From contig CM056574.1 in the NCBI GenBank assembly GCA_029721435.1, positions 1,658,501 to 1,722,500 of the forward strand: 64,000 nt of DNA. The letters are read 5' to 3'. The position numbers and the translations under genes were made by a program. Position 1 is the stretch's first letter; each line of letters starts with the position of its first letter. Below the pieces are notes generated by a model. The model was given only the letters and a program-made list of their open reading frames with translations. It made no database searches and was not told where the DNA came from. Shown here piece by piece: positions 47,208-59,231 of this stretch. The DNA is from Gymnothorax reevesii (lineage: Eukaryota > Chordata > Actinopteri > Anguilliformes > Muraenidae).

Positions 47208-47994
47208 GTGCATTGTCATGACCGTCACCATTTGGGTTTACTCCTCCCTGATCTCCTTCCTCCCGGTGATGCAGGGCTGGAATGAAATCCCGGGCCGGGC
47301 CTACAGCCCGGGGCAGGACTGCGTCTTCGTCACTAACTGGGCCTTTGCCATCGTGGCGTCGTCTCTGGCCTTCTACCTGCCCTTCCTCATCACCTGCACC
47401 ATGTACTTCTTCATTTACCGCGCCTCGCGGCTCAAGGCCTCGCGAATCGGCTCCCAGACCCTGGAGCTGCACTATCACCCCGACAGCCGCCGGCCCAACC
47501 ACCTGCAGCTGGAGAACAAAGCCACGCGCACCATGGCGGTCATCGTGTCCGTCTTCGTCATGTGCTGGCTGCCCTACTTCCTGCTGAACGTGGCGCTGGC
47601 AGCGGGCGGCTGGGGGGGTCAGAGGTCACCGCCCCTCGGGGTCACGCTTCTCTTCAAGGTCATCACCTGGCTGGGCTACTGCAACTCCGCCATCAACCCC
47701 GTGCTGTACGCCTTCCTCAACCGCGACTTCCAGCGGGCGCTTCGACGGCTGTTCGTCTGTCGCGGCCGCCAGCGGTCCGTTTCTGTCGACATCGGGGAGG
47801 ACATGGTGTCAATCGTCACCTTCTCCCGGACCGCACCGGAGCCCGAATACGAGGGCAAAATCCCAGCCGTCGTGTCCAACGGTGCAATCAAGAGCCAGGC
47901 TTCGCAGTGGCAGGCCAGCGATACGGTCATGCGGGAGACGAAGCTTACGAGCCCTGTCACGAAAGCGGGGCGCATCCCCAGAAACACCAGCTAA
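47208..47994 (+). CDS. Aminergic GPCR (5-HT4-like), coding exon 3: TM4 to C-terminus
   Basis: This exon completes codon 156 and encodes residues 157-417. TM4 has W165, and its end reads SFLPVMQGWN, nearly the 5-HT4 receptor sequence there. C194 in loop 2 would bond C113. TM5 contains S207 (5.43) and P214 (5.50) in AIVASSLAFYLPF. Intracellular loop 3 is short (about 30 residues), as in 5-HT4 and H2 receptors. TM6 has C275-W276-L-P278 and TM7 has TWLGYCNSAINPVLY. A likely membrane-anchoring cysteine follows in FVCRGR. The tail carries Ser/Thr sites. Family knowledge predicts Gs coupling for 5-HT4, 5-HT6 and H2 types, but the ligand is not proven by sequence. The stop TAA is at 47992-47994. Confidence 0.95.
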
Positions 47995-48068
47995 TGCCAA
48001 ACCAACCCCGCGCCCCAATACGCAGACAATCAAAGCACTGCCCTCATCTCATCTCCACAATTCAAACA

Positions 48069-48074
48069 AATAAA
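48069..48074 (+). terminator. Candidate polyadenylation signal of the receptor gene
   Basis: AATAAA lies 75 bases after the receptor stop codon. It is the first canonical signal downstream, and a short 3' untranslated region would result. A longer one cannot be excluded. Confidence 0.5.
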
Positions 48075-50370
48075 AGGGAAATATGCGATTAGAAAATTAG
48101 TTTCTGAATTTTGTTGGAGTGTTTTTGTCTCTCTCTTCTGAGGGGTACTGTGTGTTTTTTTATTTAATTAAAACGACAGACAGAAAAAACAATGAATGCA
48201 AGGTGGCCACCGGGGTTCGTCAAAAGAAACAAAAAACACAAAAAATGAGCCGTTGACTGCAGTAGCTGACCCAGGATCAGATTTCCCTGCTGTGAAAGAC
48301 AGGACTGACCCTGGAATATCTGCGCAGATGATTTCCACAGAGATCAGAAGTCAGTCTCACTGCTCGCCGAACACAAAGAGCCACAGCTGTATCCAACCGG
48401 AGAGACCAGAGACGGGGTAAGACAGACCGAGCCGAAATTGGGAAGAAAATCTGTTAATCCGTGCGTTTGTAACGGCGCTGTAAAAGCCCTTCCTGTTTTT
48501 CAGTGAAAAACAAGTCTGCACATGTTCACTGGTGAGAAACTAATGTGCAAATCCCCATAGCAACCACCCTGTAGGAACCATTCAAGAACAATTATGAAGT
48601 ATGTACTTACAGGGCATTAATTATATTTTTATTCTAGTCTTCACTCTCACAAAGCGACCAAACAATTTAGTCAGTATCATTTCTTACCAGATGTGGACGG
48701 GTCCCCAGCATTAACGCAAGAGCAGGGATTTTCACAGCGGAGCCACTGCTGTTCAATGAGCTCCATTTCACAATCAGCGGATTACTGTTCAGCAGAGGTT
48801 TCACGTGGAAATTCTAGAAAACAATTTCCGATTTTCTTTTGTCATCAGTTTCAGGTTTATTTCTCAATGATACACTTTCTTGAAGTCTGAAATATTTCCT
48901 GTGTTATTGGGGTTGGTACATAACTGCCTACACTGTGACCGCAGTGACCTGTGAGGGTTTGCAGGGCTGATTTAGACGCTGTTGGCTTTCGGTTAGCAGG
49001 AGCAGGTGGACTAACCCTAAAAAGAAATGAGTGACAGATGAGTTTCTCTCTCTTACAGGGCTGGCTTCATTATCAACTGGCCTGACACATCTCTACACCA
49101 CAGTGAAGAACAAAGCTGATTTTGACGAGCATTTGGGGACTTTTACAGTATTGTCGCTTGTGTCTGATTAAACTTAATTCAGTTCCAAGAGATGAATGAT
49201 GGGTGAGTTTGGGGCTCTTAAGGAAAAAAAAAACATTTTTAATATGAATAATATTAATAAAATAATAATAATAAAATTATCAATTATAATTATAAAAATG
49301 TTTCCACAAAAGTTCCTGAATGTTTAGAACTGCAACATTGACAAAAAAGATGACGCATCTGCAACCGCTTTCAGAAAAAAACCAGGGCTATAACGATATT
49401 CAAATTACTTCCCTAATTAATGAAGCAAAGGTTCAAAAATCAATGTTTTGCACAATCTCCTCGCATGATGAAAAAGGTGAATTGAATTGTCATTAAAGCT
49501 GAGATATAAAACGTGGTTTTTATTTTGTTTGACACAGATCTGACTTTCTTTAAGCCTGATTTCTGCTGCCCTATGTTCAGCTCGCAGTCGTACCCCCAAA
49601 CTTCTGCAGCCATTGAAAAGCTTCTAGAAATAAATTCTGTGGCTCTTGTATATTCTGTTGATATGGCAGCCAATTTTAAGCATGAGAGTGAAGCTTCCAA
49701 TCAACAAAACATCAGGAAGTGGAAGGGCCTCGCAGCTTCCAGGTAAGTATTTGAGGTGGCCTCCAATGTTGGATAGATGGATTGAGTATTTTACTGCTGT
49801 AATGATTTATTGCCCAGCCGCAAGTCAGATACTGCATGTTAGTTGAGGCCCTTGAGAAAGGATTTCAGACCTCCGTCCATAACTCCTGCACAGGGTCAGT
49901 CACGTTTGACTGGAGTACGTGACATTCCTTGGGATGAGATGGAGTAATGCACTTCGGACAGGTTTCAACTGGACACTGCTCGTTACCACACTGTACGTCT
50001 CGCCTGGAGATGGTCTGAGGAACAGGGAGAGTTCAGGTGCCAGGCGCTACAGTAAACCTTCAGAGGTTTTGTGGACTCCGAGCTTCGACATATCGAAGCA
50101 GTTTTGGCAGCACACACAGCATCAACAATAGTACAGAGAGATGGTCACAGTGTTTGGGTCATTGGTGAATACACTTTAGTGGAGGATTAACGGGAATAGA
50201 ATTTTATTTATAATGTCGATAGATCAGCAATAAACTAAGGAACTTGCCAAGAGACCCGCAGTTAACCCTGCTAGTTCATGTGGTTAAAATAAAATGGTGC
50301 CACGGGCTCTGTATCTCACCTAGATTGTTTATACTGGAACAGGCCGTTTACACCATGAACAAACTTCCTC
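48075..50370. other. Intergenic spacer
   Basis: I see no recognisable gene. An AT-rich low-complexity patch lies at 49226-49300. Short frames have no conserved features. Confidence 0.55.
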
Positions 50371-50373
50371 TTG

Positions 50374-50635
50374 GGTAGGAACATATGCACTAAGTTTCAG
50401 CTTTATTGGTCCAGTGGTTGAAAAGATGATGTTTCAAGTAAACACCTTTGAAAGTGGGCGTGGCCTAAGTGCTGCAGTCAAGGTCAAATTATAAAATTTC
50501 ACAAAACCTGTCAAATTTGATTTATGGGTTACTTCCATCTACCCATAAACCAAATATCGGGTTAATCGCTTCAGAAACGTCTTCACAATGGCTCCTATGA
50601 TATTTTCAATATGGCGGCCATGGCAGCCATATTTA
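50374..50635. repeat. Dispersed repeat, left part
   Basis: The stretch TTGGGTAGGAACATATGCAC, continuing into a GGTCCAGTGGTTGAAAAGATG segment, resembles a segment at about 51231-51295 (TGGGTTGGAACATATATGCC, then CGTCCAGTGGTTTTGGAGAAG). The two flank the Harbinger-like insert. They look like pieces of a dispersed noncoding repeat with internal repetition; its class is unassigned. Confidence 0.45.
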
Positions 50636-51190
50636 GGGGTGCGTTCGATTAGACAACACGAATAACCCGAGTGTGAAGACTACACATGCGCATAAGGTCT
50701 GCACGAGTCGCGTTAATCGAATGTCCAGTGTTCAGCAGGTGTTGTTAACATAGTGACGCGATGGCAGAGAAAATGGCAATCGGCGCTCTATGTCAGGAGT
50801 TTGTAGACGATGACGACAGCAACGATGATGGCGAGGATGCTTTATTTATGTACCTTGTTTCAGAACATAAAACTCTGTTTAAGAGAGACAATGCACCGTC
50901 CGTACACAGTTTCTGTGAGGACGTAGTGCCACTTTTTTCCGACAGAGACTTCGAGCGTCACCGGAGACTGACGAAGCATACATTTAATAGAATTATGCAA
51001 GAAGTGGATGTCTCGAGAGCTGAAAGATACCTCTCCTGCTGTCTGTCCGCCATGTTGACACTCGTTTACTCCTCCTTCGGCTGGGTGTGAAATCGTGTTA
51101 CCCATGTTGAACAGTCGTGTTTGACACGAGGCGTTCTTTATGGAAAGTGCGCAGCACGGGTTACTCGTGTTGTCTAATCGAATGCACCCT
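50636..51190 (+). mobile_element. Harbinger-like deletion derivative (about 555 bp)
   Basis: The left end GGGGTGCGTTCGATTAGACA, continuing to ACACGAATAACCCG, is matched in reverse complement at the right end (51157-51190) with three differences, giving inverted repeats of about 33 bases. TTA precedes the left end and a CTA-like triplet follows the right, compatible with the 3-bp target of PIF/Harbinger elements. Only the start of the transposase gene remains between the ends. Confidence 0.75.
50761..51090 (+). pseudogene. N-terminal fragment of a Harbinger-type transposase
   Basis: This is an open frame of 109 codons starting just inside the left terminal repeat. After an acidic stretch it reads VVPLFSDRDFERHRRLTKHT then FNRIMQEVD. 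The pattern D.(D/E)F..(H/R)(F/R)R(L/V)(S/T)K.TF..(L/I) is typical of the N-terminal region of Harbinger (DDE_Tnp_4) transposases. The catalytic domain is missing, so the element would depend on a transposase from elsewhere. Tight flanking by the inverted repeats is the reason I do not call it a host gene. Confidence 0.6.
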
Positions 51191-54100
51191 AGAAATCAGA
51201 ACAGAACGCCATGGACAATCTTCCGTTTCCTCATGGGTTGGAACATATATGCCAGGTTTAAGCTTTATCGTCCAGTGGTTTTGGAGAAGATGTTTATGGA
51301 CGGTGATGCCGCCGCCGACAGACAGATGGCCCATGATATTAACCCACCGGACCTACGGTACAGCTGAGCTAATGAGGGAAATAATGCACACGGAATAACC
51401 CAAAACATTTCGCCCATTTTCTGCAGTTCATGACTGACAAACGTGGATGAAACGATCGGCCGGAGGCAGCAGAAGTCTTGGGCCTTTCAAAAGAAAAAGG
51501 AGACACAAAAGGCAGGAGAGTCATAGAATATTTTTTTAATTAAATTTAGACTTGTCAGAAGTCACAGTTTTCCAAATGCACTGGACAATTATTGCATGAA
51601 GTGCATTCATATATATCACCAACCCAAATGGATTGATTTCAGCAATGAACATAAATTAAAAACAAATAAACATATTTACATTGCAAGAGAAATGAAGTAG
51701 GATTGTGCTTAGACTCCTGCTGCATTAGAGGAGGAGATGATTTGTGACAGTAGAAAGACCGATTCAGCTTCCAAAAGTCGCCGAGGGGACAAGGAGACAA
51801 ACAAGGAGAAACCATAATAGCCGCTCTTCCAAAATGGGGGAAATGGGTCCGTCGCGTCAGCAGGGTAATGATGTGGAATCTCAACTCTTGAAGATGCAAG
51901 TGATTCTTTGAACAGGACACAGATGTTTAGAATTTTACACAATAAGGCCCTGAAAATTACTGTAAAGGCTTTGCTCAGCTCCTTTCTAAAGGAGAATTCC
52001 AAACTCATGAAAGGACTTGATTTAGAAACATATACCTGAATGTGGGCCTCCGGATTCGCCCAAACATGGGGCTGTGAGATTTGGCACCACGTAGAGATGA
52101 CATGGGGAACATTTTTCACAACAGGCCTCACTTTCTTGAAAGCAAAACCCGTCTCAGACAAGAATCTTGACCAACCACAACACCACGCAGGCACCGGCCA
52201 ACAGCATTTTGATCACGATTACCCAGGTACACCCACCCAAAAGCATTTAGGTCATGTTCAGCCAGGAGCGCTATCAGGACTGACTGAAGGATTCCTTATC
52301 AGAGTCCAGCCTGCCCTTCTAGATCCACTGAAGCTGCTTTGATTTCATCAGAGGTTCTGACCAAAGTTCCACCCGAGTTCTCCATAAGAACCCTCTTTTC
52401 AGGCCGTTATTGGACACGATATTTGAGGAAACCACTGTGAAGTGGCGTTTGATCTTATACTGTAGTTCTCCTTCCCAGCTGCCAAACCCTGTTCCAGGAG
52501 ATCGTTGATCATCCTGCCCAAACAAAGCACACCTCATTCAACAGTGAAGATCTCAATCAGCTGCTTATGAGAAGATTCAGCCCTCGATATCTTGAGTTCA
52601 GCTCAAACCCTCATGATGGTGCACCTGCAGGAGCTGGGTTTGGTGTAGCCCTGCTCGGCATCCAAGATCAAGAGTAAAATCGTCAGTCGGGCGGGCGGCT
52701 TACATCTAAGATTCAGACCATCAAGCAACACTGATAAGGAGGGGATCTGAGATGATGAGGGGGGGGGGGGGTCTAAGATTTCAGTCAGGAGGCGTTTCGG
52801 TCAGTCAGCATCTCATGATATGTCTAATTAGTCCTCCATAGTCTCTGTTTGAGTATTGCCCCATTGTCAGCACTCATACCCAAAACTCCAGTCCATGTGG
52901 GGCAGCGGCACAATGCGCTGGGTGAGCATGTAGCAGTGATCTCCACCCCACGTCCTGTACAACCACAGTCCTGTGGGCATTTCCGCCAGCCCAAGCTTAC
53001 CTAAATCTCCAGCTGTGAAATGAGGCGTGCTTTGCTTTAGTTGGAGTAAGCTCGGCAGGAACAGGGTTGGCGAGCCCAAGCATAGAGGGTTAGAACTTGG
53101 CCCTTTCGGTATGTCACTCAGCAAAGGTGGCCCAGGTTCTAACCTTCAGGTCCAGCCCATCAGAAGGACAGAACCATCTCTGGGCCGGGCCACCAGGGCC
53201 AGGATATCCTCTTTGGACCTGCTGGTTTGACCATGGTGAGAAAGGATGACCACCAGATGGTAATAGAGGGCTGTAGACATGTTCATCATCAAGTATCAGA
53301 GTTATGGTGTGTAAATAAACAGGCAGAATTGCCATAGAGTTCACTCCTTTAACCGTATGGAGCGAACACTGACCTGACAGGTCGAAATCGAAGTAAAGCT
53401 AACTTGGGTTAGAAGCACACTTGGTGGATTTGATTGCACACGTCTAATGCTGACGCATCAAACACACCGATAAAAACCTCTCCTACAATTCAGTTCTTCC
53501 CAAGGACTTCCTCGCCATGACGTCAGAAGAGTCAAAGAAACCGTTTCATAAATCAAAACTATAACCCTCACATCAAATTACCCGATTTCAAACACCAGTC
53601 TGGATCGCCCTTCCCTTCTGTACAAACTCCATCACCAGCACATGGAAAGTAGGCGGCCTTTTAAAGAATCAAACCCCATAAAGCACCCAACACTGCAGCA
53701 GGAACCCTGGAATTCATTTTTGAATGTTTTCATCCCAGACAGACAAATCCATGCAGCGCTGAACACAAATTCCCCTTTGGCTCTCAATCACGGCACCCTC
53801 GCAACGATAACACCATGGTTACCGACACATTTCGCGCCCACAATCATCCCAAACCAAAGGACCTGCTGTTTCGAGACACAGACACTGTACAGGATTGGTG
53901 AAGCTTGCCCTTTGATTCAGGATATAAAAAGTAAGCAGTCGAACATTATTTACACAATCGGGAGAAAAAAGCGTGGAAAGAACCATTGGCTCAAGTGTCA
54001 AAGGTACCAAAGCCGTAGAGATAAACGAAAGAGCGTGTCCCGCTCAAGTTCTCGAAAGCGTCTCAGGAAAGCGAGCGGCAGACAGGGTACATGTCGCTCA

Positions 54101-54467
54101 GAGGGGCTGCAGTTCAGACGCACCACTGGGGTGTGCGGGGTCTCCCAGGGCAGAAAGCAGGGGTCATCAGGTCCCAAACGGAATTCTGTTCCAAACGAGT
54201 AAGGATGAGAAACAGAGGGACTGAATACTGGCAGGTGTGCGTGTGTGTGTGTGAGAGGAAGTGTGTGTGCATATGCGTGTGTGCGAGTGTGAGAGAGATA
54301 AGGCATGTGTATGTGCACATGGTAAATCCCTAGTTGGCAGAACTTATACGCAAGATCAGGAGATGGCATGATTGGCTGGGTGGGACATTAGGGGTGGGTA
54401 AATAGTCCGTGATTGACAGGAGGGGTGGGCGGGGTTTGTGGGACTGGCCGGCAGTAGTGGGCGGGGC
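51191..54467. other. Intergenic / probable eif2ak3 3' untranslated region
   Basis: The eif2ak3 stop codon is at 54468-54470, so an unknown part of this stretch on the minus strand is its 3' untranslated region. No canonical AATAAA is seen on the minus strand close downstream. A variant signal ATTAAA is possible near 51536. Simple repeats are a 13-G run at 52759-52771 and a GT-rich patch at about 54236-54290. Frames of 160-186 codons at 51709-52194 (-) and 53642-54202 (+) have no recognisable features. Confidence 0.5.
54236..54295. repeat. Short GT/GA-rich microsatellite
   Basis: This is an imperfect (GT)n tract with GAGAG interruptions, about 200 bases beyond the eif2ak3 stop codon. Confidence 0.7.
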
Positions 54468-54656
54468 TCAGGAGCTGGACTGGCTGGATTGGCGGGCAGG
54501 ACGGCCAGAGGAGGAGGAGCTGTAGGTGCGGGAGCGCTGGCGCAGGGTGAAGCGACAGGGGACGTCCAGCTCCTGCAGCAGAGGTGTCTCTGTGATCTCC
54601 AGCGCCTCGGGCCGCTCGGCAGGTGAGGGAGACAGCATGCAGCCCACCATCTTACA
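54468..54656 (-). CDS. eif2ak3: eif2ak3 (PERK) last coding exon
   Basis: The final exon encodes 62 residues plus stop. It reads CKMVGCMLSPSPAERPEAL, the end of the kinase C-lobe including the conserved arginine of ERPEA, then the tail FTLRQRSRTYSSSSS and a Ser-rich terminus. The LRQRSR-(S/T)-(L/Y)-SSS tail is specific to PERK. The acceptor on the minus strand is GTGCAG, leaving TGT AAG ATG as the first codons, in phase 0 with the preceding exon 6.7 kb away. The usual last PERK residues (HSPLPSN-like in mammals) are replaced by SSQSSS. Confidence 0.95.
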   Translation of the reverse strand, partial: CKMVGCMLSPSPAERPEALEITETPLLQELDVPCRFTLRQRSRTYSSSSSGRPARQSSQSSS

Positions 54657-57207
54657 CTGCACCGGGGGGGAAGAGAGGGGGGGAGGGAGGGAGGGAGGAG
54701 AGTTTGAGTCTTCAGATGAACCTTAATTCAAAGAACAATCATTCTACACTTAAAACAGTTTGGAACAAACATGGCATATAACCATGAGCAGCAATTAAGG
54801 GAGGCCAAGCAATAAGAGGCAATTAGGAATTTTGAAGCAGTTAAGACGAGCGCTGTGTGAATTTTTTTAAACAATCGCTAGTTCATGGCACATAATTATT
54901 CCTCGCGTTGCAAATTTAATGATGATCTGCCATTGTTCAGCCAATCAAATGGTTGCTGATAATTTATTGGCTGCTGATGTCCTGTCATGCATTATTATAC
55001 CGGAGCTTAAAAGAGTTTTCAAACAGTCACTGCGCACCCTCATAATTACATCCCAAGGCAACGAATCTACTCGACTACAAGTCCTAATCTGATACCATCC
55101 TTGCCAATCCTTCATCTTTGCAGTGTATCTATATATTTTTGTCACTCAGGCATTATACTTTCTGTACTAAGGAGTATCCTATGGAAACAGGGTTCAAATT
55201 GCCAATTTAGCCGGAGGCCATTAGGAATGAAAGCTCGTTTGCCAACCTCTAATAAATGTCATAGAGGAATATCTCTATAACTGAACTTTCACATTTTTGG
55301 GACATTTGCCAATTTGGTAGCTAGTTCAAAAGCAAATCGCTTAGGTACAGCTCGCTGGCTAGTGAACTGTATGGTAACTATGATGCCTGGTGGAGAGGTT
55401 TTTTATTGCTCTGATGCGTCACTTTCAACCCCATCACTTCCAGACGATCTTTCAACATCGATGACCCATTTATTTTACCTACAGGAGCAAACAGACAGTT
55501 CGGGGCCGAGACGTGTCATTTCATGGCTAGTTTTAGTGGCATTATCTTTTTATGCGTGCAATCGCGTATAACGTTACCCTTCAGATTGCAAAGCAAGCCA
55601 TCTTCCGCCCTAGCTGATGCTAGTTAAGGGGAATCTTTGTCATCATTGCTATACTAAAGCGATGTGATTTTTATTTTGCCCTTCTGGAAAAAAATTGTGT
55701 GTCTGACCTCCAGTTTTCGTCCTGACTGGATGTACGCTTTACAGTTTTACACACCTAATTGTTCCTTGAGCCACGCATACATCACGATTAGCTGATCAAA
55801 GTCATCAAAACTTCTCTCATTGCCATGTGGGTTAAGGGAATTGCAAGCTCGCCGGCCTCTCCTGAAACATGCACAATGATCTCTAATCGTTCAAAGACAT
55901 GATGTTGTGATGTCAAAACGTGACTGAGTCGGAGAGGGCCTTGTATGATGGGTACGAATCATTTCACAACTCAAATCAGGTGCTACATCACATGCTACAG
56001 TAAGGGATCGATAAGACAGCTGTACTGCAGGTTACACGTAGTTTACAGATGTTTCACAGTGGAACGGAAGTGTGCTGTATTTAATGAAGATGGGGTAGTT
56101 CAGGGTAAAATTGAAGCCTTTTGGAAATAATTTGTTTTGCTTTTAGAGTGGAATTGCATTTCTCTTTGTAATCGGTCATCAGGAAAGAATAAAAAAAAGC
56201 CTTTCCCTCATTAAAAATCTGATTCTTCTTTTCCATTTCTTTTTTTCCATTTTTGCTAATCATTATTCAAATGTGCTAAACAATTACTAATCAATTGATA
56301 TGATGATTAGCAAAAAGATGCTAATCAATTTTTTTCCCTTAATCTGATCACTGGAAGTAGTTACTTAACCAACAAATGCAACACCTCCCATTTCCGCCTG
56401 CTGAAAAGGGAATCGTAATCCTAAAATGCTCAATTTCAGAGGCGCAATAAACTCGGGTTCAGCAACCATCTCTGCGGTAACTATGGTCGCAATTTAATCC
56501 AGCCGAGGTGTTTTCAAACAAGAAATTGATGCCCACTTGTTTCACTTCGGCATATAGAGTGACTTGGACCCCTTATCAGTTGTGATGTTTCGAAGGCCTA
56601 GCGGGTTTACCCACCAAAAGTGTGTATTTTTAAAAATCATCTATCGGTATCGAATCCCGGGTGAGGTTTCATTTCTTTTTTTTTTTTTTATTTTGAAGAG
56701 CAAGAAGATTAAACTCGATTTTTAAATTATTGTCACGGCATCACAACTGTCAACAATCAATGAAATACTTGAATTGGATAAACAGATAACAAGTAAAATA
56801 GGACTGTAATCGTTAAGGCATTTGCACAGACAGCTAAGGCCAGCGGAAAATCTTCTGCTGCTGTGAGAAAGACCCGACTTTTGTAAAAAGTCACCAGTTA
56901 ATAGGGACACCAGTTGATCCGTAACACCGGCCGTACTCGCAATCCACTCGCGCGCACCCCTATTCTAGATCACGTAACGTGATTAATGGTGCGCCAATTA
57001 TTCATTAGCGCGTTATGGTTTCCCTATTAATCATATGCATCAACGTGTAGGCTACGTTTTTTTCTACAGTCAATGGTTAATATGTTAACTTTGAAAACCC
57101 TATATATTTCATATAGTTTAGTTTGTAAAACCGCTAATTTACCTAACGTTAGCGGTTAGCATAAAAGAAGTGTTCACGTGCTGCGTTGGCCAGAGTCACT
57201 CAAAGTC

Positions 57208-57372
57208 TTAACCTTCCATGTGACTGGAGAGTGCAGACTCCATGGCATAAACTTGCAAATCTTTCTTGCAGACCTTGCATGTTGCCACTCTTGGGTTCGG
57301 TCCTCGTTTTATCCAGTGTTTGTATTTGTCATTTTCAAGCCAATGCTCGTTGAAATGGCAGCCTCCCGCCAT
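57208..57372 (-). pseudogene. hAT-type BED zinc-finger fragment (54 aa)
   Basis: On the minus strand an ATG at 57372 opens a 54-codon frame. It reads MAGGCHFNEHWLENDKYKHW, IKRGPNPRVATCKVCKKDL and QVYAMESALSSHMEG before a TAA at 57208-57210. C-x2-C followed about 20 residues later by H, with the W/F-rich lead-in, is a BED zinc finger of the type found at the N-terminus of fish hAT transposases and their domesticated relatives. The terminal sequence at 57661 (next entry) fits an hAT element. The catalytic part is missing or too decayed to see. Confidence 0.65.
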
Positions 57373-57661
57373 TTTGCCATCTCCTGCTGCCTCTCTTCGA
57401 AGGGGGCGGGGCGGTGTTACACACAGACTGGCAGGTCGCAGAGAGGCTCAGGCGAAATAATCTCCACATACGGTTCTCCTACTGATTTTATATCTCCCTG
57501 TAAACTATCCAGTCTAATCCCAATTTTTTTGAAAGACACAGAGTTATAATTTCTAGTACTTTCAAGGACTTAAACTAAAATCCAAGCACTTTTCAGACCT
57601 TGAAAACACAACATTGAAATTCAAGTACTTTCAAGGATTTCAAGCACCCGTACGAACCCTG
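57208..57661 (-). mobile_element. hAT transposon remnant
   Basis: Read on the minus strand, the element starts at 57661 with CAGGGTTCGTACGGGTGCTT, then GAAATCCTTGAAAGTACTTG. Ends beginning CAGGG are typical of hAT elements. The BED finger frame lies about 290 bases inside, in the expected orientation. The other end and the 8-bp target duplication were not found, so the 3' limit is arbitrary. Confidence 0.6.
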
Positions 57662-58771
57662 CTAGTAATTCAGCCAATTGTCTGATGATGCAATTTAAAT
57701 GAAGCAAGTTCAGTAGCTCGCTACTTAGCTAACAAAAGTTGAATGTGAAATGAAAGATTATAGTGGAGATCTGCATTTGTCTGCTACTTTAACTTAGTAT
57801 TTGGTAGCAGCTTCCAAAATCATTCACCACATAAGCTGCATGCTTCCATTTCAACAGATCAGACCCAGTCATTTTGATATGAAAACCCCCATAAGCAGTC
57901 AGTGGATGTGAGCGTGAAATTTTCTAAATTATGAGCGAGTGCAGTAATCATGAGCACAGCTCCTTTAAGACGCATTTGGGATTTCTCAGAGCCACCTGAT
58001 TTCAGAGAAGCACCAAAATTGATATACTAACATAGAATCTCATACTATGTAGACGTGCAGAATTCTGTCCAAATTCAGTCAAATTTGTACAGACCGTTCA
58101 CAAGTTATAACAGTTTCAATACAATTATCCACGTCCTCATCATCGGAGGAGTCACTTTGAGAATAATTTGCAGGAACGGAGTATCATATTTCCAACTTAT
58201 TCCTCAGATTTTCTGAATAAAACCTGGTGATGATGGCTCACACACTGAGGGAGTGGTGGTGAAAGAACTATTTAGGACAAATTTCTAAATAGCATAAAAT
58301 CTACCCATTTCCACACACGAGCAGCTAAAATGGATAGATCTGTCTGGACCCACAAAATCCAGAGAAAAAAGAATTTTGTTTCTCACACCTAAAAGCTTCA
58401 GAAGTTAAGGGTCAAAACATAGTTTGTTGTTAAAGCTCCTCCAGGAATGGGAGATTCATTCCAAAGTTTGTATTTCAGGCCAAATAAGTCAGGCCAAAAT
58501 ATACTCAGGTTTAATGTTGATTGGTTATTGTTCAGCCTGTCAAATAGCACCTCTTACTTGATTGGCTAACAGTGGCCAAGCTTTCAAAGATTTCTCTTGC
58601 TCATTGGAGGCACAACTAGAAATTTCCGCAGAGTAACATCAGGCAAGATGTAAACCATTATGGGCAAATGGTAGAAGAGATGTAAGCAATTTTAGAATTT
58701 TGTCTCTTAAAGCGCCACCTAGAAATGTTACAGCACACTCAGACATTATACCTGCACATGCCCACCAAATT

Positions 58772-59040
58772 AATTCAATTCAATTCAATAGCGCTTTTCA
58801 CAGATAAACTGTCACAAAGACGCTTTACAGTGAGAGATGAGTTACTGAAAGCGCAGTGCCCAGCCTATTCCCCACAACAGCAAATGAGGCAAAAAACTCC
58901 CAGTAAGGAGAAAAACCCTCAAACAGTAGTGAGTGAGTAGTGAGAAAAAAAGTGAGAGAATCTCAGGAGGAACCCGGCTATAGTGGGGGAGCCCATCCTA
59001 CACGGGCTCGCTAGTTAGAATACAATAGCACAAAGCAATC
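58772..59040. repeat. Dispersed fish repeat (AATTCAATTCAATT... family)
   Basis: The stretch begins with repeated AATTC, followed by ATAGCGCTTTTCACAG and CTGTCACAAAGACGCTTTAC, and later GAGGAACCCGGCTATAG. This string of segments recurs very widely in fish genomes, usually as a few-hundred-base noncoding repeat. I do not assign a class. It lies in the last intron of eif2ak3. Confidence 0.6.
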
Positions 59041-59204
59041 AGGAGATATGACACCTTTGGTAAAATAAGCTCTGCCCACATCATTTGAGGTAAATCTTGC
59101 AGCCAGTTACAGCAATAAAGATTGAAATATCAAAATTTCAAAAAGGCACGTTTTTTTCAGCTTAGTCCAAACATCTCCTGTATTAAATTTTACAATGATT
59201 ACTC

Positions 59205-59231
59205 AAAAAAAAAAAAAAAAAAAAAAAAAAA
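59205..59231. repeat. Poly-A run (27 A)
   Basis: This is an uninterrupted run of 27 adenines. No retroposed gene sequence is recognisable next to it. Confidence 0.85.

Noticed and set aside
51709..52194. 161-codon minus-strand frame
   Set aside because: It shows no family features and may simply lie in the eif2ak3 3' untranslated region.
53642..54202. 186-codon + frame just beyond the end of eif2ak3
   Set aside because: It has no recognisable domain, is antisense to the probable 3' untranslated region and has no clear promoter or splice partners.
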